The notes beneath the pieces are model-generated. The model was not told where the DNA came from. It saw only the letters and a program-made list of their open reading frames with translations, and did no database searches. A stretch of 64,000 bases of DNA, taken from the NCBI RefSeq assembly GCF_021917145.1, contig NW_025813700.1:372001-436000 (forward strand). Direction: 5' to 3'. A program made the translations under genes and the position numbers. This document shows, piece by piece, positions 44,565 to 60,144 of this stretch. How positions within the stretch are numbered: position 1 is the first letter of the stretch; every line of letters starts with the position of its first letter. The stretch is from Hypomesus transpacificus. Lineage: Eukaryota; Chordata; Actinopteri; Osmeriformes; Osmeridae.

Positions 44565-46261
44565 TTTCTGCCTTCCTGCCTGCAGCTGTCTGTAGTGTCT
44601 CTCAGCTCAGCTATAGTGTAAGGATAGTGTACAGAAACCAACAAACCAGAGTGAGAAACAACCTGCTAGTTCCTGCTAGTCAGATGCCATCTTCCTGGTG
44701 TTGTTTGACAGGTGCTACCTGTTTATTTTACTTTATGGAAAGCTGCATGTGTCTACCTAGTGTGCCCTATATGAACTTAAGGGGACTTAAACAACTACCC
44801 TATACAAGCAGAAGTAGAATATAGCTCCAGAACAGGCCTGGCTGAGCATCACCAGAAAGGATACTCAGCACCTGGTCATGTCTGAGTCACAGACTCAAAG
44901 AAGTCATTGAATGCAAATGATATGCAGCAATGCGCTAAACGTGACTACTTTCATTTACATATAATTGCTGTGTCCCACACATAATAGCGCCCTGTATGGA
45001 CAATGTATGAATGGTGTCATTTCGACATGTGGAAACCAAAATGTAAGAAAGTATCCTTTCATAAAACCTGAGAATGTGCGCTTGGGCCACTTGTGAATTA
45101 AATGATTACAAATCTAAAACTGTGGAGTACCGAGGAAACTACCTCAGTCTCAAATATGATGGTGGGCACTGGTCTTGGCCCGCATGATCTGCCTTTGCTT
45201 AGCTTTCTTTCTTCTACAGAGCCTACTTCTAAGGAAAGCGCTACACAAACAGAGATAGATCAGAATGTACCTTTCCTGTACTTCACTAGAACCCTCCCGT
45301 TGACACAGCCCGTGTCATCAATCACAACAGTCATACAGAGCTCACATAGCTGTCGTACAGTAGTTGTTTTGTTTAGATCCGGAAAGGTGATTGCAAATGC
45401 CTAGGATTCTCACAAAGGCTCCCAGAGGGCTGCATCATGGGGGGGGGGGGGGGGGGGGGGTTGGAGAGGTGTACAGTGGGGCTGGGGTATGGATTAGGAT
45501 GGGGTGGAGAGAGGGCAGGGGCTGGGTTTAGAAGTTGAGTTAAACAGTGTGAGGTGGTGGCTGAGGAGGGGGGGGGGGCGGGGGGACGGGGGGGGCGGGG
45601 GAGGGCAGGTTTGAAGCTGGCAAGCATATAATAATGATGTTGTTTTATGTAAACCATGGCTGACTCATGCTGATTGGAACCAGCTATGACTGCAGGGAAC
45701 TTGTCTCTATAAATTCAGTCCTGTTTGTGTTCGCGCCTTTGTGATTTTTTTTCACTGCAGCATGTTTGCAGTGCTGTCAGTGTGTACTTCACAGTAATGG
45801 CGTGACATCTTTTCAAATGCTTTATTGTATTAAATATCATCTTATATCAATATTTCACATAGAAAAATCTTGAACTGGTGCCTCAGACCGTGTTTTGGAA
45901 ACCCGTCTTTAGTGAATGATTGCACTATTTTGACAGGTGACACTTTGAGGTGCTTATCTGAAGATCAAATCCATATCAGTTGGTGGAGCAATGCTTGGTT
46001 TAGCAGTAAATCGTTTTGAAAGGAGGCAGCACTACCTGACAAACAATGGTTGTTAGAGAGCAACGACCAAGTACGGAAATCAGGTCTCTCTGGATTCTTT
46101 GCACCCCTCATGCCGGAACAATATGTGACATGAAGAATGTTCTTCTGTCTTATCTAAAACTATAAACAAAAAAGACAGTGCTCTGACATGAAGGGGCGGT
46201 GCCTAGGGTTCAGTGCCATTGTGTTTGTTTGAGTGGGGAAAGGGGACAGTTTAAGATGTTC

Positions 46262-46346
46262 TGTTCTTGCAGGTGCAACAATCTGTAAGAGAGAGAGAGG
46301 CACTTCTGAACCGGACGCCCAAAGCAGGATCTACCACTGACTCACT
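46262..46346 (+). other. znf185: Possible non-coding 5' exon of znf185
   Basis: A strong donor (ctcactg|gtaagtg) ends at 46346. The region before it lacks an ATG-led frame joining the next exon, so it would be 5' UTR. The left limit is unknown; a ttcttgcag sequence ends near 46271. Confidence 0.35.
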
Positions 46347-46885
46347 GGTAAGTGCTGTTCGTGTTCCACAGAGTGATTCTGCACCATTTGAGACATTTTC
46401 ATCATGGCCTTAAGTTAAAAGGTGTAATTGTTTCCCTGGCATAGCTGCAGGTTAATATATGCATGATGTCGGTCGATTATATTGCTTGGGGTGCTGATAC
46501 TGAAACTGTTGACATCAAAGCAGGAATTTAGTTTTCTACTGTGTGTGTGTGTGTGTGCGCGCGAGTTTAAATGAGAGACAGAAAAGGACAAACACTTAAA
46601 GTGAGAGTATGTGTGAAGGCAAGCATGCATACAGTACTTGGTTTCCTTCGCTTTCCGCAACAAATTAACAATTTCCAGCCATCTGTGATTTCATAAAAAG
46701 CCCTGATATAAATGAGGTGTGAAGCTCCAGATGAGGCAGATGACTTCCTGACGGTTTAAATTAACTATGTGTGTATTTATTTACATATTTCTCAGCATAC
46801 TTAACAACATAGCCCTTGCAATAATTTGTGAACGGCCACAGATTTCTGTGTCAACAGTCTGGTTGGACACACAAAGATCTGCATC

Positions 46886-50711
<3,826 letters not shown>

Positions 50712-51897
50712 AGAGGAGTTCAAGATCAATCGTTGTAAGGCTGTAATTTGTCCCTGTTCTAAATGCTTTTAGAACCATATGTTAAGTTTCTTTTTTTTTT
50801 TTTTTCTTCTCCACAATAGCTGGCTTCAATATAGTCCCCCTAGCAACCGAGCTTTCTTCTCTTCTATTCCCAATGTGACAATGTTATGAGAATCAAATAA
50901 AGTACATTACTGTAATGCCTCTGGTTCAAAAGCTTTAATAGGAATTTTAATTGCCAACCATTTCAACAGAGCATGTTCACAAACGATTTCAGGACACGGT
51001 GAACACGTATAAAGAATCACATCCTTCGGATATATGGGAATCTGTCTCATTTCTTTTTATGAGCAATGAGCATTAATACATCCTAGAAGAGCATGGAGAT
51101 TGAGCATGGCATTTTACAGTCACAATAGCACCACTACAGCTGTGAATATCCTTGAAGCCCTACACTGCGAGACACTGAGTCAGAAAGGACAAACAAGGAG
51201 TATGTACATGTTATGAGAGCGGGTGCAAAATATACCATTCATGGTTTGACTACGTTAACACTAGATGGATGTCCTTTTATAAATTACACTTCAGCCTCGT
51301 ACAGAACTCAGGCATGTTCAGCTGTTTTTCAGTGAAGGGAATGCATGTTTTAAATACAATCAGAAGGCAGCAGCATGTGAAAGGTATTCCGCGTATAAAT
51401 ATGTAGGCACAGTTTGCACATCCGTTAGCTTTGGTATGGGGGTCATGTTTTAGTTTAGAACACTCACGTCGCTCATGTTTTGTCAACATTCAAAAACATC
51501 AAGTTTAAGACCTAAGATTCCATAGAGAGTAAACTGAGACCGAATAACACGACAGTGATATCAGTAGAATTTCACAAATCTTTACAAAACAAGCACGTCG
51601 TTCAAAATCAGAGATGCCGCACCCGACGTGAAAACGAGCAACAAGCTAAAGAGAATCATCCCCTTCGACAGAGTAAGATGTGCCGTGCCTGGAAGGGTGT
51701 TACAAACAGGAGTTGTACATCTCACAGTGAGTTGCTTAAATAAGAAAAAACAAAAAAAACAACAGGAAGCAGTTTGTGTGATGTCAGGTGACAGGTATGT
51801 GCCACATGGGAAGGAGGAGGACAGAGGTGTCGGGTGTGACGCTCGCCAATCGTGGCCAGCGGGTGAGGGTTCAGTGGACATGGATGGGTCCCAGGGC
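50712..51897. terminator. Convergent 3' UTRs of znf185 and plp1a
   Basis: znf185 ends with AATAAA at 50896-50901 (+). plp1a, coming from the right, has minus-strand ATTAAA at 50934-50939 and 50946-50951. The two cleavage sites would lie within a few tens of nucleotides of each other. The plp1a 3' UTR is then about 0.95 kb. No further gene is seen. Confidence 0.6.
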
Positions 51898-54800
51898 CTA
51901 ACAGCGCATGCCTTTCCTGCCCAAGAAGCGCAGGACTGCATAGTTATAGGTCGTTGCTATCACATAGAGGAACTAGCGACAGGAGAGGGAGAAAAGAAAG
52001 GGAGAGAGAGGGGAGGGAGTGAACGGGGAAATGGAGAGAGGGAGATGGATGGGTGACAGAGATCAAGAAAGTGATTCGATTACAGGCAGTACAGTTACTC
52101 TCCTAAGCTGCACTGTGCACTTCCAGAGCAGTATTATTTTTCAACCAAATGCATGGACAGAGAACCAAAAGGATGACACTCGTTCAACTCACCAAAGCGA
52201 GAAGAGCCACTCCGGCACCAACAAATGCAGCTATATAATAGTCATAGGTGCCAAAGAACTGCAGAGACAAAACACGACATAATGCGTTTTGAACCATAGC
52301 AGCATGACGTAGACACATCGTCAAAAAAACATGACAGACGTGATAAAGAGGAGAACGACTTCACGAGTGTTAAGTGTGATACACTGGAGGAAGTGTTCCT
52401 TCCTTCTCATGAAGTTTTCGAATACCATCCTGTCACCGTAGTCTCGCTCACCTCTTTGGTTTTGCAGATCGAGGCTAGCGTCATTCCGCATGCCTTTCCT
52501 GGCATGGCGTTCCAAGGAAGTAGACCTGTTGAAAAGGTTATCTTAGAAATGTGAAACTGAATACCTCTCATTTCACGCCCATTGAAGAAAACACTCTGAC
52601 GCTGATCGATGCAGCGGAACATTGGGGGCCGCCAATCATTTCTCCATTTGTCCTTTTCAATGAAATTGCAACGGGTTGCTTCTATTTTCTAACAACGTCA
52701 CATTTGGTCTTACAATCCCCGAGAGCCAGACACAGACCCCGCAAAGAGACGGAGATGGACGGTCTAAAGATTTACCTTAAGCCTTTAAACATACAATACA
52801 TTCCTCTCTTCAAAGACAAGAACGGTACGATGGGGTCGAGTCTGGGAGCTATTCATCAACCGGTCTGTCAAGACGAAGAAGGATGACAGCCATTAGATGT
52901 TCATCTCACCGTACTGCCTGGCGTCCATGCAGATCCAGCTGTGCTGGTTTATGCTCGGCGCCGTCTCAGCCAGGAGGTTAATGTTGTGGCATGTCTGTGC
53001 CATGTTGAAGAAGAAGAAGACAGGTATGGCCGCGAAGGCAAACACAGCCAGCCAGATGACGACCAGGATGTATGTCAGGACTAGGAACTGTGGGAGGAAG
53101 TAGTACGTTTATTTACAAGAAGTTACAGGAAGTTAGGTTCAAGGAGAATTTAGGACGTGTACAGCAGTAAATGTCCCTGGTGACCTAATTATTGCCGAAT
53201 AATCAGACATAGCATGTTTCCCTAACATAAAACGTATGTATAATGTGGAATGTGGAATAATACTGTATAATTCATAAAAGATTACTGGAAAAATGTATCT
53301 TCATTCTGATTAAATTATTAACAATGGCTTCAACATTGAGAGCGAAAGGTTGTATACATGGATTCTGGAGACTTTCACGTGGTGACAAGTCATTAACTAC
53401 ATCATCTCACTGCCCCCTGTGTCAGTTCCATCCCCAACTCAACCCCTACCTCCAGCCCCACCCCTAGCCCTACTAGGAGTTCCACCCCTAAACCCAGCCC
53501 CTACCCTCTCTCCACCCCGTTTTCATCCCTACCCCAGCCCCACCCCTAGCCCCACACCCAGGCCAACCCCTAGCCCCCACACCCAGGCCAACCCCTAGCC
53601 CCACTCCCAGGCCCACCCCTAGCCCCACACCCAGGCCCACCCCTAGCCCCCACACCCAGGCCCACCCCTAGCCCCCACACCCAGGCCAACCCCTAGCCCC
53701 ACACCCAGGCCCACCCCTAGCCCCACACCCAGGCCCACCCCTAGCCCCCACACCCAGGCCCACCCCTAGCCCCCACACCCAGGCCCACCCCTAGCCCCCA
53801 CACCCAGGCCAACCCCTAGCCCCCACACCCAGGCCAACCCCTAGCCCCCACACCCAGGCCAACCCCTAGCCCCACACCCAGGCCCACCCCTAGCCCCACA
53901 CCCAGGCCAACCCCTAGCCCCACACCCAGGCCCACCCCTAGCCCCCACACCCAGGCCAACCCCTAGCCCCACACCCAGGCCCACCCCTAGCCCCCACACC
54001 CAGGCCAACCCCTAGCCCCCACACCCAGGCCCACCCCTAGCCCCACACCCAGGCCCACCCCTAGCCCCCACACCCAGGCCAACCCCTAGCCGCACACCCA
54101 GGCCCACCCCTAGCCCCCACACCCAGGCCAAACCCTAGCCCCCACACCCAGGCCCACCCCTAGCCCCCACACCCAGGCCAACCCCTAGCCCCACACCCAG
54201 GCCCACCCCTAGCCCCACACCCAGGCCCACCCCTAGCCCCACTCCCAGCTCCAGCTCCCCCCCCTGGCCCTCAGACCTCAGCCCCTCACCCAGCCCTGCC
54301 CTTCCCTCTCCTTCCTCACCGTCAAGCTGAGGCAGCGGCCACACCTAGTGCTCCGGAACTCTCCGAAGGTCTGCTTGACGGCGCTCGTGGTGTAAAAACC
54401 CTCGGCCAGTAGCAGGATGCAGTAGAGGAAGAAGAATCCGGCCAGGCCGTAGATCACATACTGGAAGTACTTGATGCTGAAACATGAGGTCACAGGCAAG
54501 GGAGAGGTCAAACCTTCCCATTCCATCCGGTATACAGTATAGTTTTAACAGCTTCATGGACCTTGAACTGCCTCTCTAGCGTTGGCAAGCTCCATCCATC
54601 CGCAGACACAAACCCAGATACAGACGCGGGAAAAAAGGAAGACCTTAGGGGGGCAAAGGGGGCACCACTCACAACGAGGCCATGACGGCGTAGTCTTGGA
54701 TGTTGCGAGCGAAGTGCGTCTCGACCAGGACCTCGGTCTGAGCCAGAGCCTCGTGCCCGCAGCCACAGAACAGTGCCACGCCGGTAAAGCACAGTAGAGT

Positions 54801-55562
54801 CGCCACCAGGGACGGGTAAGGCACTGCCCCAAGGCAGCGGACACAGCAATCATAGCAACCTGAGGGGGCATAATATATAAACACACAAGCGGCACACACC
54901 GCACACACTAGCACACAGCACATCTAAGCCACGGTTGTGACCCCCCCCCTCTTCCCTCCCTCCCTCCCTGGAATCCCTGTCTGTCACCCTCCTCGGGAAC
55001 TATGGAGACGGCCCCTCTCCTGCTGTAAATCCATCAACAGCCAATTAATTCCATTTTAACAGGCATGAATGCAACAGAAAAAAAATTAGGGCTCAAAGAA
55101 AAGTGTGAAACCAAGAGCAGAGCAGAGTTTCTTCAGTCAATCGTCCATTCAAAACAAACCAGCCGGCACTGCCTTCACTGCAATCTCACACACTTCTTCT
55201 AGTGTAAGCTGTGTCGGTGAAGCAGTCAGCAAAACATCCAGACAATTAAATAGCTGCATTTGGCAGGAATGGGAGAAAGAGGAAAAACACCTAAGGCTTT
55301 GCAAAGCCAAGGCTGCTTGACCGGAAACATTTGTTGTTTTGGAAAATCTTGTGTTCGACGACAAACACTGTGATAGTGACAGTCTGCGAAACGGAACTGG
55401 AAAAACAGCTCTCTCTGTCCCCGGGTTTTCGCGTAAAAAGTTCCTCAGCTCTTGCCAGAAGCTTACAGCTCAGCCCCTTACTCCCTGTAGTCCAACCCTC
55501 TGTCACCACCGGCAACAGGCGTCACCAGGCTAGGAGAGAGAGAGCGGAGTGAACGGTGGGCT

Positions 55563-55598
<36 letters not shown>

Positions 55599-55733
55599 CT
55601 TGAGAAAGAGCCTCTCTTTGTGGCTGGAGACACAATGACCTTTGTCTTTGCCATGATCGGAGGAGAACAAAGGCCAGTGATGTCAAACAAACAAAGACCA
55701 CCTCACACCACGAATGTACACACTCCTGGCGCT

Positions 55734-55769
<36 letters not shown>

Positions 55770-57102
55770 ATACACATCAACAAGTTGTGGATGGTTTGCT
55801 CTTCACGGGGGTGTCCACCAACAGGATTCTCACAGTACCAGTGGTCATGTCACTCAGGCCAGCCCACAGTTACAGCTGGCTGGCTGGTTACCAGCACTGG
55901 GTCTGCAGTCTGTGTTTGCAGGAGGGTGTTGATGTGTTCAAGGGTGGGTGCAAGCACGATGAATGGGAGGGGGAGACTAAAACGTCTTCAGCAACAACAA
56001 TCCGCTCATCAAAGTTGTATGATCTCGAGAACCCGTTTGGGAATGGCAAACACTGTTGTGATCATGCATTATAAATGTCAGAGCTGCTCCAGCTCTCACA
56101 AACATACAAAACGTGGTTACACAACACCTATGTGATTCTGTTAAGGAGGAAATGAAGTCAACAAATTGCCATTTGAGTGTAAACAGCAAAACATGTCACG
56201 TTGTTTGTTGACTGCAAACACCCATGCTGCAGCTGTGCTCCACAAAAGAGTTATTTCATTAGTTAAGTGTGCTGCAAAAAACTGAAACTGAAAAGGTCCT
56301 TACTGGAATGCAATGGAGGCATCCATTAAGGTCTCTGACCACTTCTGAACAAGGAATTACAGCTGACATGTATACAATGGCTGGCGGATTTAACTTGCCG
56401 CCAAATTCAAATCATGTAGACGGTACAAAGGATTTATGCAAATGTGCTAATTATGCCTGCAACTAGTGTGGGAGTGTGAGAGCCTTTGACTTTATCGACC
56501 TTGCATGACCCCTTTCTGGCGGGAACCGGTGGTCATCTGTCCCTCAGAACCACTCTGGCCTCAGTCTCCCTTTAACTCATCATTAAACACTGATTTGTCT
56601 TCATAGGACAGTTATTTGTTATTTATTTTTATTTATTTTTACTAATCTAAACTATTCGCCAATCCTTTTTTGTTTTTTTTGAAATTTTTTACTTAATATT
56701 TACAGACTTGAAGATGGAATTTTGATTGGAATGGAGTTTTGCCGAAAATAATCCAAATGGAATGACATAATCGGTGTAATTTTTAGTCCTATGTGGGGAC
56801 AAGTCCAATGGTGTCCACTGATTTAACCACAATAAACAGATCACCAACAGGTAAACAATAGAGCATGAACCAATTAAAAAAGTTTGAAATTAATTTCAAA
56901 CATCCAGTTTGCAATGCACCCGAGAACCACTGTGCACGAAAAAAAACCTGCACAATAACTCAACAATGCATGTCATTTTACCAAAAAGAAATAACTCAAA
57001 GTTGGTTAAAGAGATTCAAACAAGATATAAGGTATTTATCATATCAATAAGTCAATGGCACAACAACTGAAAATTCAAAACATCTTATAAGCACTCACCC
57101 AT
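51898..57102 (-). CDS. plp1a: Myelin proteolipid protein PLP1/DM20 (DM20-type isoform only)
   Basis: Seven exons: 57099-57102 (ATGG only), 54673-54859, 54320-54476, 52910-53087, 52452-52525, 52193-52258 and 51898-51972, total 741 bp or 246 aa. Exon sizes 187, 157, 74 and 66 equal those of human PLP1, with exon 3 matching DM20 exon 3A. Four membrane segments are visible ([50 protein letters not shown]-type; [19 protein letters not shown]). N-terminal [11 protein letters not shown] holds the palmitoylated cysteines, and extracellular cysteines [12 protein letters not shown] and [10 protein letters not shown] are conserved. It is the major tetraspan protein of CNS myelin and neural membranes. 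Exon 1 coding only ATG G and the 2.2-kb first intron are typical of the gene. EALAQTE, NIQDY and the tail [10 protein letters not shown] favour plp1a over gpm6b. The 'a' label rests on memory of fish sequences. Confidence 0.95.
53536..54246. repeat. Minisatellite of about 24-25 bp in plp1a intron 3
   Basis: About 29 copies of ccacacccaggcccacccct plus agcc, alternating caggccaacccc and caggcccacccc variants, with degenerate flanks from about 53440. It is C-rich on + and G-rich on the plp1a sense strand, ending 73 bp before exon 54320-54476. Confidence 0.95.
55565..55598. repeat. 34-nt poly-G run in plp1a intron 1
   Basis: Uninterrupted G on + (C on the plp1a strand). A (CA)n tract follows at 55737-55768. 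Confidence 0.85.
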
Positions 57103-58550
57103 GTCCCGACAGAAGTTAGTTTTTTGGAGGAAGTTTTAGATGGTGGCTTTGTGACTCTGATATGAGGATATGAGAAGTTATTCTCCACCACTGCTATATG
57201 AATCTGACTCGCGCTTTTGTCTCCTCAACAATAGACAGACCCCCAGCTCCTGCAGCCGCATCTTAAAGACACAAAGTCCCTTTTCAGACACCAACCATCA
57301 TATATGCAGCTCTGGGTTCAACGCTGAGGACAGCACAGGGGTGAGACACCCTCAAAACAGAATCTCACTTGTTACCCAGTCCAACAGCTGGAGTTGCATT
57401 TCAGTCCACTGTAATTCCAGTCACACCAGACGGCTAAAAAATGACCCCCGGTGAATTTTTTTCTCAAGACGTCAGAGCCGCCGGCCAGTCATCAGCATGT
57501 CTTCATTCATGACCCCCACGCACTTGTTATGTAATCCACTGTAGTGGACGGCGGCCATGCAGACCCCGTGGTCATCGTTTACGAAATATACGCCTGTTTA
57601 AATGAGACATCCCTCCACAGCATTTTGAAGATCCCAAGACACACACGCAGACACATGATATCTTTGGCCTGGGATTTGATCTCTTAAATGTGAACGTGAG
57701 AAACGGTCCCATTCCTGTGATTTATTCGCTCCTAATCCAACAAACTGCACATTGTACACGTGCTCATATATCCTGGGCATCTGCCGGTGGCGTGCACCAG
57801 AGCCGTAACTACAGTACAGTATGTGGGCCGTCGGGCAGTCCATTAGCTCGGAGTAGCCAGGCTAAATATGGCTGGTGTGTGTACGCTACGCTTCCTGTCT
57901 GCACTCGAGGCACGCCACACACGGCACGCGAGCTGGCTCGACATGGCGGGTGGAGCTCTCCCTAGTGCCGCTGTTTTTCACACACACAGTGATATGAAGA
58001 AAAACACGCAGACAGAAGAAAAAAAGAAAAAGAGGGGGGGAAAAAGCCAGGGACATGGACATGGCATGGGAGAGAGGTTGATGAAGTCGACTAACAAGGG
58101 GACATTGAGGGCTGGGTTCAGCAGCTGCCCTCCCTCCATCCCTCCCTGCCTCCCCTCCCTCCTTCCCACCCGCCTTCCCTCCCCTCGCCCCTGACCTAGT
58201 TGATGTCAAAGCCCGGGCCCACACAATGCAGCCAGTGTGCCCGCTGGACCAAACACGGCACTGTCTGTTTTCGGAGCACCCCTGTACCCTTCTGTCGTTG
58301 TCACATTTCCCCTTTATAGCTCTGGATGAAGACATCGGCAAAACATTTTTTTCGGAGACACCGTCCACGCAGTTTGATAGTGCAGTCTCACACTGCTGGG
58401 ATCTCAATGTGCTCTTACTGGAATGCGACATCCATCTTGGGTCGTTTAGTCATGCCTACTGTTGTTTTTTTCCTACATTTCACATTCCCTGCGAATCAAA
58501 TTGGGTCTCATTCAACCGATGGTGGGAATTCAATCAAACAAACTGACAAC
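57103..58550 (-). promoter_or_regulatory. plp1a upstream/promoter region; no other gene seen
   Basis: This lies between the plp1a ATG and the likely nlgn3 3' end. The plp1a 5' UTR directly precedes the ATG at 57102. No TATA box is convincing. Remaining sequence contains GC-rich and C-rich patches (58125-58195) but no frame with similarity to a known family. Confidence 0.4.
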
Positions 58551-59179
58551 TCAGTTCCAAAAATCTTTAATAATCAGCTGAATAGACTGAATAGCAATAT
58601 TAGTGATGTAACAGCATCATAAACATACTTTTTTTTCCCAGAAGGAAGTGAGTTCTCCGAGAATGCAACTGTAGACAAAAGACAAACTTGAACCTCCCCA
58701 AAAACCTTCCTGATGCTTTAAAGCCTTTCTTTATATGGGATGAAATCGGCTTCATTCTCTGCACATAATGTAAAACCTCTCCCACGACAGACTCAGGTAG
58801 TTCAATCTGACAATTACAATGTACTTACAGTGATCTCTCTGAGAACCTTATTTATATAGTATATTCATGTGAACAAAAACAATCAAAAAGTGCTGGTCTA
58901 AGTTTATTATGTAAAAACAAGCAAGCCAATGGAATCATACTGTATCGGTTGTTAGAGGAGAGCCATCCTAAGCTATTATTTTTTTCAGTAAAAAGCAAAA
59001 GTCTTACAACATGATAAGCAAAATAAGACAGTCAACAAAAAAAACAATAGAGGTACTTAGACAGACAACCATAGATCGGAGTTACACCACTAAACATGAG
59101 GAAACCTTCATCTTCAAACAAATATAAACAAATATGTTACCAATTTACACTTTTACATTACACTATTGAGTGTAACTGC

Positions 59180-59236
<57 letters not shown>

Positions 59237-60144
59237 CACACACACACACACGCTCACACACACACACACACACACATGCACACACACTCAGTATACGTAC
59301 AGCACATACACACATATTCATTATACTGTATATAGGGATGATATATTGTGCATATTGAATAGAAATATTGTGGATGAATTTTTAACTTTTACTACAAATT
59401 GTTAGCAATGTTATAGTGAAAGTCCAATTCATCGCAGTCAAAGTAACATAGCAGGTCTCTAAGCAGAGCATGTTACAATAACAAGCCATTCTTAAGTCAG
59501 TAAGTAAAAAATAGCTTTTTTAAGTAGGATATCATGAGGAGTATGTATAAAATAGCTTAATAACACTGATATTCCACTGTTCATAAATGTCTCTTTGATC
59601 AGAGAGGATGATTCAGTCCAAATGTCACTTATTCCACACATTAAGAGTTGAAGATCAAAACATAGATTACAGTAAGAAAAAGCTTCCCATACAAATCCAA
59701 CTGTACAAACATGTTGCTGAGGTCTTACAATAGAAAGTTTGAGAAAAAAAGCAATGTCACCCTCTATAGACAGGTATGGGAAATAAAAAGCACTTTTTTT
59801 TTATTATCATTTAACAGCTTCACAAAGGCTTTTTGAGATGATTGTTAGAAAGTGACACCACTTGCGGACTTCCAGCTACGAGGGAGCGAAGGCAGTGGTG
59901 TGTTGGCGGTTTGGTTCTGCACCCATGGACCCCGGCGAAGCTTGCAGAATGATCGCGGCTCTTGCAGTGTCAACAATAATTCAAAACAAGTCTTTTCATT
60001 CACACGATCCCAACAACCGCTTGGGTTTTCCTTCGTCATCTACTGTACACCTCGGCCCACATCCTCTTCCGATTCGAAATCTGTGTCTCTAATCCCACAC
60101 CGGACTGGGTTATCCGGTCCCAAGCCAGGCCAGGCCAGGCCAGG
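58551..60144 (-). other. nlgn3: nlgn3 3' UTR
   Basis: AT-rich sequence after the stop at 60145. Minus-strand poly(A) candidates are AATAAA at 58903-58908 and ATTAAA near 58570. It includes a (CA)n tract at 59182-59288 and a short ggcca repeat at 60124-60144. Confidence 0.5.
59182..59288. repeat. (CA)n microsatellite in the nlgn3 3' UTR
   Basis: CA dinucleotides over about 107 bp with cgct and tg interruptions. Confidence 0.93.

Larger units (their letters stand above)
39649..46260. other. Intergenic region with repeats; no gene recognised
   Basis: This lies between the heads of the divergent FHDC-family gene (-) and znf185 (+), so it should contain both promoters. No frame shows family similarity or splice support. 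It holds GA and CA tracts, a hAT-type element with a Tc1-like fragment inside, a SINE, and poly-G/C runs (43654-43667 C; 45439-45460 G). The stretch 39649-42430 is AT-rich and otherwise unremarkable to me. A TATA-like ctataaatt lies at about 45707-45715, without evidence of use. Confidence 0.5.

Noticed and set aside
53536-54246. CRISPR-like array
   Set aside because: Units are directly tandem with no unique spacers and lie in an intron of a vertebrate gene; this is a minisatellite.
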